Shown here: in pieces, positions 1-7,426 of the stretch
Layout of the letters: every line of letters starts with the position of its first letter
Numbering within the stretch: the first letter of the stretch is position 1
NCBI GenBank assembly: GCA_903901395.1
Contig: CAIUQW010000203.1
Span: forward strand, 1-9,686
Origin: an uncultured Chlorobiales bacterium
Lineage (GTDB): Bacteria > Bacteroidota > Chlorobiia > Chlorobiales > Chlorobiaceae
Length of the DNA stretch: 9,686 nucleotides
Direction of reading: 5' to 3'
Made by a program: the position numbers and the translations under genes
The notes under the pieces: generated by a model
What the model was told of the DNA's origin: nothing
Seen by the model: only the letters and a program-made list of their open reading frames with translations
The model's database searches: none

Positions 1-1563
1 CCAGTATTTTTCATGCGACGGATCGATGAGCGCCTTGCCGTTCTCCGGGTCGATGAAGCGCAGGTAGTACCAGCAGCTTCCGGCCCACTGCGGCATGGTG
101 TTGGTTTCGCGGCGGAACCTGCCGTGTTCGTCCTCGCCGAAGAGCCAGCTCTCGATGTTGGCCAGCGGCGATTCGCCGGTCGAGGTGGGCTGGTAGGCCT
201 CGACCTCGGGCAGCGTGAGCGGCAGATGTGTTTCGGGGCGCATCGAGCCGTCGTCGTAGTGCTTGATCGGGATCGGCTCGCCCCAGTAGCGCTGGCGGCT
301 GAAAACCCAGTCGCGCAGCTTGTAGTTGACCTTGCGCTTGCCCTTGCCTTTCGATTCGAGCCAGTTGGCCATCCGGTCGAAGGCGGTTTTGAAGTCGAGG
401 CCGTCGATGGAGATTTCTTCGTTCGAGGAGTTCACGCACATGCTCTCCTTGCCCTCGAACACTTCCTCCTGCACGTCATGCGGGCTTTTGATCACTTCGC
501 GGATCGGCAGGCCAAACTTCTTTGCGAACTCCCAGTCGCGGCTGTCGTGCGCCGGGACGGACATGATCGCGCCGGTGCCGTAGCTGGTGAGCACGAAGTC
601 GGAAATCCAGACGGGAAGCGACTCCCCGGTGGCCGGGTTGATGGCGTACGAGCCGGTGAAGACGCCGGTTTTCTCCTTCTGCAAGCCGGTGCGTTCCAGC
701 TCGGTTTTGAGCTTCGCCTGCTCGATGTAGCGCCTGACCTCCACGAGCTGCTGGGCGATGGCGAGCTTTTCGGCCATCGGATGCTCCGGCGAAATAACGA
801 GGTAGCTCGCGCCGAAAAGCGTGTCGGGGCGAGTGGTGTAAACGCGCAGATTGGCGCGGTGGCAGGGCAACTCGAAATCGATCTCCACGCCTTCGGAGCG
901 CCCGATCCAGTTACGCTGCATCTGCTTGACGTTTTCCGGCCAGTCGAGTCCGTCGAGGTCTTCGATGAGCCGCTCGGCGTAGGCGGTGATCTTCAGCACC
1001 CACTGGCGAAGCGGTCGGCGGACGACGGTATAGCCGTCGGCCAGCTTCTCATCCACCTCTTCGTTGGCCAGCACGACCTTCAGCTCCTCGCACCAGTTGA
1101 CGTCGATCTCAGACATGTAGGCCAGCCCGCGTTCGTAAAGCTGGAGGAAAATCCACTGCGTCCACTTGAAGTAGTTCGGATCGGTGGTGTTGATCTCGCG
1201 ATTCCAGTCGTAGGAGAAGCCCATGCTCTTGAGGGTCTCGCGGAAGTTGGAGACGTTGACCTCGGTGGTCAGCCTCGGATGGGTGCCGGTCTTGATGGCA
1301 AACTGCTCGGCGGGCAGGCCGAAGGCGTCCCAACCCATCGGGTGCAGCACGTTAAAGCCCCGGCAGCGCTTGTAGCGCGCGACGATGTCGGTGGCCGTGT
1401 ACCCTTCGAGGTGGCCGACATGCAGCCCCGAACCGCTTGGGTAGGGGAACATGTCGAGCACGTAATATTTCGGTTTCTTCTGATCCTGACCCGAGGCGAA
1501 GGTGTTCTCGCCTGCCCAGCGAGCCTGCCACTTCCGCTCTATGGCTGAAAAGTCGTATTTCAT
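1..1563 (-). CDS. leuS: Leucyl-tRNA synthetase, N-terminal 521 residues (3' end outside window)
   Basis: Class Ia aminoacyl-tRNA synthetase that charges tRNA-Leu with leucine in the cytoplasm. The frame is open from the ATG at 1563 to the window edge, giving 521 of roughly 800 expected residues. Visible landmarks are [13 protein letters not shown] with the HIGH-type signature HVGH at residues 48-51, then [20 protein letters not shown]. The inserted CP1 editing domain shows the threonine-rich TTRPDT at 243-248 and [15 protein letters not shown] around 328-342, including the editing-site aspartate. The catalytic domain resumes with [18 protein letters not shown] near 482-500. The KMSKS loop and anticodon-binding domain would lie to the left of the window. 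The start is supported by the usual bacterial LeuRS N-terminus ([13 protein letters not shown]), although no strong Shine-Dalgarno sequence precedes it. The gene is GC-rich, in contrast to the insert to its right. No frame damage is seen. Confidence 0.97.
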   Translation of the reverse strand, partial: MKYDFSAIERKWQARWAGENTFASGQDQKKPKYYVLDMFPYPSGSGLHVGHLEGYTATDIVARYKRCRGFNVLHPMGWDAFGLPAEQFAIKTGTHPRLTTEVNVSNFRETLKSMGFSYDWNREINTTDPNYFKWTQWIFLQLYERGLAYMSEIDVNWCEELKVVLANEEVDEKLADGYTVVRRPLRQWVLKITAYAERLIEDLDGLDWPENVKQMQRNWIGRSEGVEIDFELPCHRANLRVYTTRPDTLFGASYLVISPEHPMAEKLAIAQQLVEVRRYIEQAKLKTELERTGLQKEKTGVFTGSYAINPATGESLPVWISDFVLTSYGTGAIMSVPAHDSRDWEFAKKFGLPIREVIKSPHDVQEEVFEGKESMCVNSSNEEISIDGLDFKTAFDRMANWLESKGKGKRKVNYKLRDWVFSRQRYWGEPIPIKHYDDGSMRPETHLPLTLPEVEAYQPTSTGESPLANIESWLFGEDEHGRFRRETNTMPQWAGSCWYYLRFIDPENGKALIDPSHEKYW

Positions 1564-1570
1564 ATTATCA

Positions 1571-1607
1571 CTATAATTTATAATGGCTTACGAGCGCAAA
1601 GCCACAA
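1571..1607 (-). promoter_or_regulatory. Possible leuS promoter region (AT-rich)
   Basis: On the minus strand the bases just before the leuS ATG are strongly AT-rich (TATAAATTATAG at 1582-1571). A TTGTGG lies at 1607-1602, 19 bases before TATAAA. This could be a weak -35/-10 pair, but the spacing is long, the start codon is only 7 bases past the AT-rich block, and no clear Shine-Dalgarno sequence is present. The call rests only on composition and position. Confidence 0.22.
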
Positions 1608-1748
1608 ATCAGTCGCAAAACAGGAAAGAAGCCCCCGCGCCCGCCGTGTGGGTGGAACATACTGATTCTTTTTGAAAGGTCTATCAATGGTCGTTCGCCG
1701 ACTGCTCCGGCGGCGAAAAAAGCCGCAAAAAGATGCTGTCGGATGGTC

Positions 1749-1837
1749 TGTCATTCTGAATGAAGCGAAGCGTAATGAAGAATCCATCTTGTTACAAAAT
1801 AAAGAGTTCTGGATTCTTCACTTCGTTCAGAATGACA
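1749..1837. repeat. Imperfect inverted repeat, short interspersed element type
   Basis: The left arm starts TGTCATTCTGAATGAAG and ends GAAGAATCCA at 1786. The right arm (1810-1837) is its near-perfect reverse complement, running from TGGATTCTTC to CAGAATGACA. The arms match over about 28 positions; the left arm carries about 10 extra bases (a second copy of a GAAGCG-like unit). The spacer is about 23 bases. Palindromes of this kind (TGTCATTCTGA ... TCAGAATGACA) are familiar to me as dispersed intergenic repeats in Chlorobi, Bacteroidetes and other phyla. It could fold into a long hairpin in RNA of either strand, but no T-run follows either side, so I do not call it a terminator. It codes for nothing credible. 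Confidence 0.8.
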
Positions 1838-1857
1838 AGCGACAAAAGGCTTCGCGC

Positions 1858-2214
1858 ATGAAGATATTGATAGTTTTAATCGCCGTGGCAATAATAATAC
1901 GGCACTTCTCTGCCGACCGGCAGCTCCAGAAAATTCTGCAAATTCAAGCGCGCCAGTGGCTGAGGCGACCTTTTCGGTTGATCAGTGACGAACTTTCGCG
2001 TTTCGCTCAGGAGCCGAAAGTGGTTTGTATGCTCTTATCTCAAAACCACTTCACGAATTCTCAATCCGTTTATTATATTTCTTTATACGTCTTTTCATCA
2101 AGAAATTACTCTTTCCGCTGTGTAATCGATGAGCATGTTTGTTCGGGCCTGATTCATCTGTCGCCAACGAACGATTTCTTCTATTTCAGAAGGGCGTGGT
2201 TTCTTGTGATCTGA
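1858..2214 (+). CDS. Possible small membrane protein, 118 residues, unrecognised
   Basis: I do not recognise this protein. The proposed ATG at 1858 is preceded by AAAAGG with an 8-base spacer, a good ribosome binding site. The N-terminus (MKILIVLIAVAIII) is a hydrophobic segment typical of a signal anchor. A charged, possibly amphipathic stretch follows (SADRQLQKILQIQARQWLRR). From about residue 58 the composition turns AT-rich and the translation (LLSQNHFTNSQSVYYISLYVF...) no longer looks like a soluble domain. The original 3' end may therefore have been replaced when the neighbouring insert arrived, or the whole frame may be chance. The frame is open further upstream to 1672, but that extension runs through the inverted repeat and is not believable. 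The gene lies just right of the repeat, pointing away from leuS. Confidence 0.3.
   Translation: MKILIVLIAVAIIIRHFSADRQLQKILQIQARQWLRRPFRLISDELSRFAQEPKVVCMLLSQNHFTNSQSVYYISLYVFSSRNYSFRCVIDEHVCSGLIHLSPTNDFFYFRRAWFLVI
1992..2050. repeat. Two overlapping short inverted repeats
   Basis: The first pair is ACTTTCG (1992-1998) with CGAAAGT (2015-2021). The second pair is AGTGGTTT (2019-2026) with AAACCACT (2043-2050). Each has a 16-base loop, and they share bases 2019-2021, so the two stems cannot fully form together. They sit at the point where the sequence turns AT-rich, upstream of the plus-strand insert genes. A regulatory role, a footprint of an insertion and chance are all possible. Confidence 0.35.
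2050..2076 (+). promoter_or_regulatory. Weak candidate promoter for the plus-strand insert genes
   Basis: TTCACG at 2050-2055 and TATTAT at 2071-2076 resemble -35 and -10 boxes, but the spacer is only 15 bases. It is the most promoter-like stretch I see in the AT-rich block before the hsdM remnant (2250) and the helicase gene (2450). Phylum-specific promoter rules could make this call wrong. Confidence 0.17.
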
Positions 2215-2249
2215 TTTTGTTGAAAGAAATCCGCGTAATTATCTGCAAA

Positions 2250-2405
2250 ATGGCAAGACCCAAAAAAGAAAAAGAAGTCAAGCAGGAGTCTCTGGAAACC
2301 CAGCTCTGGAAAGCTGCTGACAAGCTTCGGAAAAACATAGACGCCGCCGAACAGCCATGTACCGGATTCTCAGGAACGCCGGTGGCAAGTGAAACCGCGC
2401 CCTGA
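2250..2405 (+). pseudogene. hsdM: Type I restriction-modification methyltransferase (HsdM), N-terminal remnant
   Basis: Residues 1-34 from the ATG at 2250 (MARPKKEKEV..., then LETQLWKAADKLRKNIDAAE) match the start of the HsdM N-terminal helical domain. In intact proteins NIDAAE is followed by a YKHVVLGLIFLKYIS-like stretch. Here homology stops abruptly after NIDAAE at about 2351, and 17 unrelated residues lead to a TGA at 2403. Nothing of the SAM-binding and NPPF-type catalytic domain, nor of hsdS or hsdR, remains in the window. The open frame extends upstream to an ATG at 2139, but HsdM proteins normally begin at the MARPKK position. The fragment ends 44 bases before the helicase gene and points the same way. 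The simplest reading is a deletion or replacement scar from a type I locus. The 51-residue product would have no methyltransferase activity. Confidence 0.78.
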
Positions 2406-2449
2406 ACGAGCAGTAATAAAAATTTAGAGCAATTTCATTCTGATAAGTA

Positions 2450-3625
2450 ATGAGCAAAGAGATCAATAAAATACTTGATGAAAGCCGTAAGGATCTGTTG
2501 AACTTGGGATTTAAGAATCCCTTGATCAGTCATTCCCAAAGAGCAAAACAAATCATGATTGTTGACGAATTGGCTACTGAAGTCTATCGGTTACTGTATG
2601 TTAATGGGCGTGAAATGAGTTTTGAACCCTCTGATGAGGCTGAGAATATTGCGCAAGAATATTCGGATGAGCTGGATAGCGATGAATCGTTAGAGCCGCC
2701 AGATGATTCGGATTTGAATAGTAGTCCGGAAGCTCGCCATACTGATAGAATCCTTCAAACGGCACTGCCATCGCAGAAACTGCAATCAAGACTACTGACA
2801 ATCCATAACGATGCGCGGACTTATTTAGAAGAGCAGGGTGTGAATATCCTTTTCCTTGCGATTGGATTTCTTCACTGGTATGAGGATGCAGCAACGGCTC
2901 AGGAGGCAAGACGCGCGCCCTTGCTTTTAATCCCGGTTGAACTCAGCAGGAAAAATGCCCTTGCCCGTTTCCAGCTACGCTATACCGGTGATGATATAGG
3001 CGACAATCTTTCTCTCATGGAGAAATTGAGGGCCGCCGAATTCAACATCGAGTTGCCCAAAATCGATGACAGCGAAGAGTTTGATATTCAGGAGTACTTC
3101 GATGCTGTAGCACAATCGATCAAATCCAAAAAGCGATGGAAGGTTATGCAGAATGAAATGACGCTCGCGTTCTTTTCATTTGGAAAGTTTCTTATGTACA
3201 AGGACCTTGACCCTGCCTGTTGGCAACAGAATAACGGTGGGGCTGGTTTTTCTGTACTCAAGTCTCTACTTGGCGACGGTTTTGCGGAACAGGAAAGCTC
3301 ATATGTTGATGAAACTCATATTGATGATATTCTTTCACCTGCCGAGGTTCATCAGGTTAAGGATGCTGACAGTACGCAAATTCTGGCTATTCTCGACGTC
3401 AATTCTGGCCGCAATATGGTTTTGCAGGGGCCACCCGGAACCGGCAAATCGCAAACTATTACCAATATCATCGCCGAATGCATAGGTTGCGGGCGGAAGG
3501 TTCTTTTTGTTTCCGAAAAAATGGCAGCGCTTGATGTTGTCAAAAGCAGGCTTGACGAGGTCGGACTTGGCGATGCAGTACTCGAACTCCACAGCCACAG
3601 GACAAATAAAAAAAAAGGTGCTTGA
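2450..3625 (+). CDS. DUF4011 helicase-nuclease defence protein, 5' part of a frameshifted gene (HheA-like)
   Basis: First 391 codons of the large gene that continues in another frame to 7187. The N-terminus (ESRKDLLNLGFKNPLISH, residues 11-28) and the following ~280 residues match the DUF4011 domain seen at the front of bacterial SF1 helicases. This includes LYVNGREMSFEP, an acidic linker near 66-92, FLAIGFLHWYE and the APLLLIPVEL strand. The helicase core begins with ADSTQILAILDVNSGRNMVL and the Walker A motif GPPGTGKS at 327-334 (lysine 333), then VLFVSEKMAALDVV. The frame ends at TGA 3623, just after the nine-A run at 3608-3616, within a conserved ELHSH(R/K)xNKK(x)VLEEL stretch. The start is fixed by an in-frame TAA at 2444; the ribosome binding site is weak. 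A protein ending here lacks motifs II-VI and the nuclease, so it should be inactive alone. Confidence 0.9.
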   Translation: MSKEINKILDESRKDLLNLGFKNPLISHSQRAKQIMIVDELATEVYRLLYVNGREMSFEPSDEAENIAQEYSDELDSDESLEPPDDSDLNSSPEARHTDRILQTALPSQKLQSRLLTIHNDARTYLEEQGVNILFLAIGFLHWYEDAATAQEARRAPLLLIPVELSRKNALARFQLRYTGDDIGDNLSLMEKLRAAEFNIELPKIDDSEEFDIQEYFDAVAQSIKSKKRWKVMQNEMTLAFFSFGKFLMYKDLDPACWQQNNGGAGFSVLKSLLGDGFAEQESSYVDETHIDDILSPAEVHQVKDADSTQILAILDVNSGRNMVLQGPPGTGKSQTITNIIAECIGCGRKVLFVSEKMAALDVVKSRLDEVGLGDAVLELHSHRTNKKKGA

Positions 3626-6600
3626 GGAGCTGGATCGTACCCTCCACCAGGGTCGACCAGTAGTCAAGAATCCGGAAGACGATATCAATACACTGGTTCA
3701 TTTGCGTGATGATCTTAATGCCTATTGTGATGCTGTCAACAAACCAATAGGCAAAACAAGCATTACGTTTGTCAATGCACTGGGATGGGCAATCAGAAAC
3801 CGGCCTGACGGTTCGGATGTGCAGACTTTTGAGGTTTCTGCGATGGCTGAATGGAATGAAACTGGGTACAGAGCAGCACGTCTTCGGGTCGAAGCACTCA
3901 GCCGGTATCTGGAAGAAGTTGGATCACCTGTAACCAATCTGTTTGCATCAAGTCGTCTGACAGAATTCCTCCCATCACAGCGGCCAAAACTTGAGCGTGC
4001 GTTGGATGATGCGCTGAACATTACCAAAAAGCTTCATGAAAACTCAGTAGCTCTGGCAAATGAAATGGGTCTCAAGAAACCCGAACAACGCGACGATATA
4101 GCAATTATCTGCCGTGCAGCCAGGCGAGCCATGGATGCTCCGCATATCGAGGGCATTTCACTCTCCTCTGGTGATTGGCAAAAGAGACGTGATGACTTGC
4201 AGAGTCTGATTGATGCCGGACGGGCGCTTGAACGTGCGCACAGCCAATACGATGAATGGCTTATTGATGAAGCCTGGTCGCAGGACTTCGTTGAGATGCG
4301 TCAGGTTTTCGTTGCTAAAGGCAATAAATGGTGGCGGCTTTTTTCCAGTGAGTTTCGGAAAACGAAACAGCGGTTGCAAGGTTTTTGCAGACAACCTTTG
4401 CCAAAAAAAACTGCTGATACCCTGACCATGATCGATACTGTTATGGACAGTCAGAAATACCTGAATCATTTCAATGAGAATGCCATATTAGGCGAATGCA
4501 TGTTTGGGGCTCAATGGAAAAAGAAAGACTCTGACTGGGATGTTCTTGAAAAGCTGACGGAATGGGTGGTGGAACTCTATCGCGCCGTTGGCAACGGTGA
4601 AGTTCCTGAAGGGATTGTAAACTTTCTTTCTGGATCCCCACAAGTAGATGCATTGAAAGACAAATTGCAGGAGGTCGAAACTGCTCTCGAATGGCACACA
4701 AAAAGCATTGAAACTCTTACCGAAATACTCCGGCTTCGATTCGAGAACGATGCCAGATTTTCGGTTGATTACTCGTTATCCAGACAATTGGATTACCTGT
4801 CAGAATGGCGAAACAACATTGACAGCCTGTTTCATCTCATCCGTTTCAACCATCTTGCATCTGAATTGACGCCTCTGGGGCTGGATGCTATCGTTCAGGC
4901 AGCACGGGTATGGAAACGAGAACAAGGTTCTTTGCTGAAGCTGTTTGATTTCAGTTGGTATAACTTTCTGGTAGAGCAAGCATATGTTAACTCACCAAGC
5001 ATCAAGAGGTTTGAACGGTCACATCACACACAGATGCTGGAAGAGTTTTCTCGCCTCGATCACCTTCTCTTCAAGCACAATCAGGTTCGTCTGGCCTCTC
5101 TCCACTGGAATGCTCTTCCGAGTCTAAATGGAGGCGGGCAGATACAGGTTATTAGTAGGGAAATCAATAAAAAGCGCCGCCACCTGCCGATCCGAAAACT
5201 AATGGCAGAAGCAGGCAACGTTATTCAGGCGATCAAACCGGTTTTCATGATGAGTCCGATGTCCATTGCAACCTATATACCACCAGATTCTGTTTCGTTT
5301 GACCTTGTCGTTTTTGATGAGGCGAGTCAGGTAAAACCTGTCGATGCTTTTGGGGCAATCAGAAGAGGGAAACAGTCCGTGGTCGTTGGTGACAGCAAGC
5401 AGATGCCTCCAACAAAATTCTTCGAAAGTCTTACCGATAGCGATGAAGACGCTGATGTGGAACGAGTAAGTGATATGGAGAGTATTCTGAGCCTTTTTCT
5501 TGCCAAGGGTGCTCCTGAGAGAATGTTGCGCTGGCACTACAGAAGTCGCCATGATTCCCTGATCGCTGTATCGAATAACGAGTTCTACGATAACCGCCTG
5601 GTTGTCTTTCCGAGTCCTGGCGGTAATGAAGCTGCACGAGGATTGCGTTTTCATCATCTTCCGGATACTGCTTATGATCGGGGGAAAACCAAAACCAAAT
5701 CAAACCCAGCTGAAGCCAAGGCAGTGGCAATGGCGGTTATTGAACATGCAAAAATGTATCCCGATCTGACCCTTGGCGTAATTGCCTTCAGCACAGCCCA
5801 GAGAGATGCGATAGAATTTCAGCTTGAGCATCTGAGGCGAATGGATTCACGCTACGAAGAGTTTTTCAGCTCAACCAAGCGAGAACCATTTTTTGTAAGG
5901 AATCTCGAAAATGTCCAGGGTGATGAGCGGGATGTCATTTTTATCAGTATCGGGTATGGTAAAACTGCCGAAGGCTATATGACCATGTCTTTCGGTCCAT
6001 TGAACCATGATGGTGGTGAACGCAGGTTGAATGTGCTTATTTCACGTGCACGTCTCGCTATGGACGTTTTTTCGAATATTACAGCGAACGATATCAACTT
6101 GACTCGTTCCCACAAACGAGGTGTCGTGGCATTAAAGCATTTTCTTGCCTATGCACAAACCGGTATTCTGGAGCAACCTTACAGTACTGGCAAGGAGTGC
6201 GATTCACCATTTGAAGAGGAAGTCATGAAAGCCCTGATTCAACATGGAATAGAGGTTGAACCTCAGGTGGGGACAGCAGGATTTTTTATCGATATAGGAG
6301 TAAAGGATCCTCAACAGCCAGGGCGTTACATCCTTGGCATCGAATGCGATGGAGCTACGTATCATAGCTCACGTTCAGCAAGGGATCGTGACCGTTTGCG
6401 ACAGGAGGTACTCGAAGGATTGGGATGGAGACTCCACAGGATATGGAGTACTGACTGGTACCTCAATCCCAAGGAAGCTTTTGAAAGAACTCTTGCTGCC
6501 ATTGATCTCGCCAGAGAGTATGTCAACTCTGATAAGCGAGTACCTGCTACAAACAACTATCATTCGTGTGCGGCAACAGAATCAGGGATAGACCGTGAAA

Positions 6601-7187
6601 ACGTACATCCGAATGAGCGAGATGCTCAAGAGAACGTCTCTGAACTCTACCAATATGCCTCTATTCAGATTCCATTGAATGGAAATGAATTTCATCAGCT
6701 CAATCCAGAATATCTGGTACAATTTATTATCCAGGTTATCGAAATCGAATCACCAGTTCATATAACCGAGTTGACAAGGCGAATTGTATCAGGAACGGGT
6801 TTGAAAAAAGCTGGTACAAGAGTTCAAGGAGTTATCGATGCTGCGTTGCAGTCGGCAAAAAAATCTGGACAAGTTGTTGTTAAAGGCGATTTTATATGGG
6901 ATATCAACATGACAAAACCCAAAGTCAGAGATCGTTCAGAATTAGAATCTGCAACTAAAAAAATTGATTTGGTATCACCGGAAGAGATTGGTGCCGCAAT
7001 ACTACAGGAAGTACGAAAAAGCTTTTCGATTTCACCAGAAGATGCTGTTAGCTGTGCCTGTCGCTCACTGGGTTTTCTACGCGTGACTGCTCAGATAAAA
7101 GAACGTATTGATGCTGCTATTGCTGCACTTGTAGAGGACGGAGAGCTTATTCAAAGCAATGCTATGCTCTCAGTAGGAATCGGATGA
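3507..7187 (+). CDS. DUF4011 helicase-nuclease defence protein, 3' part: SF1 helicase core, MTES_1575 nuclease, DUF3320
   Basis: Homology in this frame begins at about 3609 (KKVLEELDRTLHQGRP), directly continuing the 5' part. The codons 3507-3608 are out-of-frame sequence over the 5' part. Composite residue numbers assume one A removed, giving about 1578 residues. Motif II is DLVVFDEASQ with DEAS at 956-959, followed by VVVGDSKQMPPT around 981. HYRSRHDSLI is motif IV-like. VRNLENVQGDERDVIF is motif V-like, and RRLNVLISRAR from 1191 is motif VI. A Vsr-like / MTES_1575 PD-(D/E)XK nuclease follows, with SPFEEEV (E1255-1257), FFIDIGV (D1281), GIECDGATYHS (E1298, D1300) and RDRDRLRQEVLEGLGW, RIWSTDW. 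The DUF3320 region covers about 1418-1470, with a lysine-rich linker and helical tail after it. No second frame break is visible. The likely role is sensing or unwinding of foreign DNA and cutting it. The domain order is that of the single-gene anti-phage system I recall as Hhe. Confidence 0.9.
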   Translation: MFPKKWQRLMLSKAGLTRSDLAMQYSNSTATGQIKKKVLEELDRTLHQGRPVVKNPEDDINTLVHLRDDLNAYCDAVNKPIGKTSITFVNALGWAIRNRPDGSDVQTFEVSAMAEWNETGYRAARLRVEALSRYLEEVGSPVTNLFASSRLTEFLPSQRPKLERALDDALNITKKLHENSVALANEMGLKKPEQRDDIAIICRAARRAMDAPHIEGISLSSGDWQKRRDDLQSLIDAGRALERAHSQYDEWLIDEAWSQDFVEMRQVFVAKGNKWWRLFSSEFRKTKQRLQGFCRQPLPKKTADTLTMIDTVMDSQKYLNHFNENAILGECMFGAQWKKKDSDWDVLEKLTEWVVELYRAVGNGEVPEGIVNFLSGSPQVDALKDKLQEVETALEWHTKSIETLTEILRLRFENDARFSVDYSLSRQLDYLSEWRNNIDSLFHLIRFNHLASELTPLGLDAIVQAARVWKREQGSLLKLFDFSWYNFLVEQAYVNSPSIKRFERSHHTQMLEEFSRLDHLLFKHNQVRLASLHWNALPSLNGGGQIQVISREINKKRRHLPIRKLMAEAGNVIQAIKPVFMMSPMSIATYIPPDSVSFDLVVFDEASQVKPVDAFGAIRRGKQSVVVGDSKQMPPTKFFESLTDSDEDADVERVSDMESILSLFLAKGAPERMLRWHYRSRHDSLIAVSNNEFYDNRLVVFPSPGGNEAARGLRFHHLPDTAYDRGKTKTKSNPAEAKAVAMAVIEHAKMYPDLTLGVIAFSTAQRDAIEFQLEHLRRMDSRYEEFFSSTKREPFFVRNLENVQGDERDVIFISIGYGKTAEGYMTMSFGPLNHDGGERRLNVLISRARLAMDVFSNITANDINLTRSHKRGVVALKHFLAYAQTGILEQPYSTGKECDSPFEEEVMKALIQHGIEVEPQVGTAGFFIDIGVKDPQQPGRYILGIECDGATYHSSRSARDRDRLRQEVLEGLGWRLHRIWSTDWYLNPKEAFERTLAAIDLAREYVNSDKRVPATNNYHSCAATESGIDRENVHPNERDAQENVSELYQYASIQIPLNGNEFHQLNPEYLVQFIIQVIEIESPVHITELTRRIVSGTGLKKAGTRVQGVIDAALQSAKKSGQVVVKGDFIWDINMTKPKVRDRSELESATKKIDLVSPEEIGAAILQEVRKSFSISPEDAVSCACRSLGFLRVTAQIKERIDAAIAALVEDGELIQSNAMLSVGIG
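3608..3616 (+). other. Nine-adenine run at the frameshift of the DUF4011 gene
   Basis: The run sits after AAT (Asn386) and before GGTGCTTGA. In the 5' frame it reads AAA AAA AAA GGT GCT TGA. With one A fewer it reads AAA AAA AAG GTG CTT GAG, which restores the family's conserved NKKxVLEEL reading. Joining the frames needs a +1 (or -2) change, so an ordinary -1 slippery-site event would not do it. RNA polymerase slippage on nine A residues, replication slippage and a homopolymer sequencing error are all possible. Confidence 0.9.
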
Positions 7188-7426
7188 GGTTAAACATTGT
7201 CATGTTTTTCTGGCCTCTTGCGCTTTGAACTGGCCCCACCACGCAAAATGACAATCAGGTGCCGAGTTTAAGTTGGTAACTGACTGTTTATGCAGCTTGA
7301 AAGCGCTACCTCTTTTTTTCATCCAACACTTCTTTTCGCTCGCACTTCGGTGGATACTTGTCAACGATGCAGGCTCCGCCTGAAAACAGGCATAACTCCT
7401 GACAGGTACATATTCTTCCGGGACAC
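7188..7426. other. Gene-free junction between the insert and pnp
   Basis: About 240 bases with no credible gene on either strand, lying between the convergent ends of the helicase gene and pnp. CTGGCC occurs twice at about 20-base spacing near 7211-7236. Read on the minus strand, the second copy lies in GTGGTGGGGCCAGTTCAAAG, which recalls text found at the ends of some IS21-type elements. No transposase remnant is visible to support that. I see no terminator with a T-run for the plus-strand helicase gene here. Confidence 0.4.

Noticed and set aside
13..1548. 511-codon plus-strand open frame
   Set aside because: It is antisense to leuS, whose HIGH and editing motifs are unmistakable on the other strand. 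Its translation is a low-complexity mirror of GC-rich coding sequence.
1710..1726. GCGGC-GAAAAAA-GCCGC hairpin as a terminator
   Set aside because: The stem is only five base pairs and no T-run follows it on either strand; the T residues on the minus strand are in the loop and upstream.
1578..1787. 69-codon minus-strand frame upstream of leuS
   Set aside because: Its start (MDSSLRFASFRMT) is the translation of the interspersed palindrome, a common spurious annotation, and it overlaps the leuS promoter region.
1672..1857. Upstream extension of the 1858 small gene to an ATG at 1672
   Set aside because: It runs through the inverted repeat and an arginine/lysine-rich low-complexity stretch. The ATG at 1858 has the better ribosome binding site and a coherent hydrophobic N-terminus.
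3605..3620. Classic -1 programmed frameshift at the A-rich tract
   Set aside because: The two frames are related by +1 (or -2), not -1, so an A AAA AAG-type -1 slip would not join them.
4403..4410. Run of eight A residues inside the helicase gene as a second frameshift
   Set aside because: The frame reads smoothly across it (LPKKTADTL) and continues with all later motifs intact.
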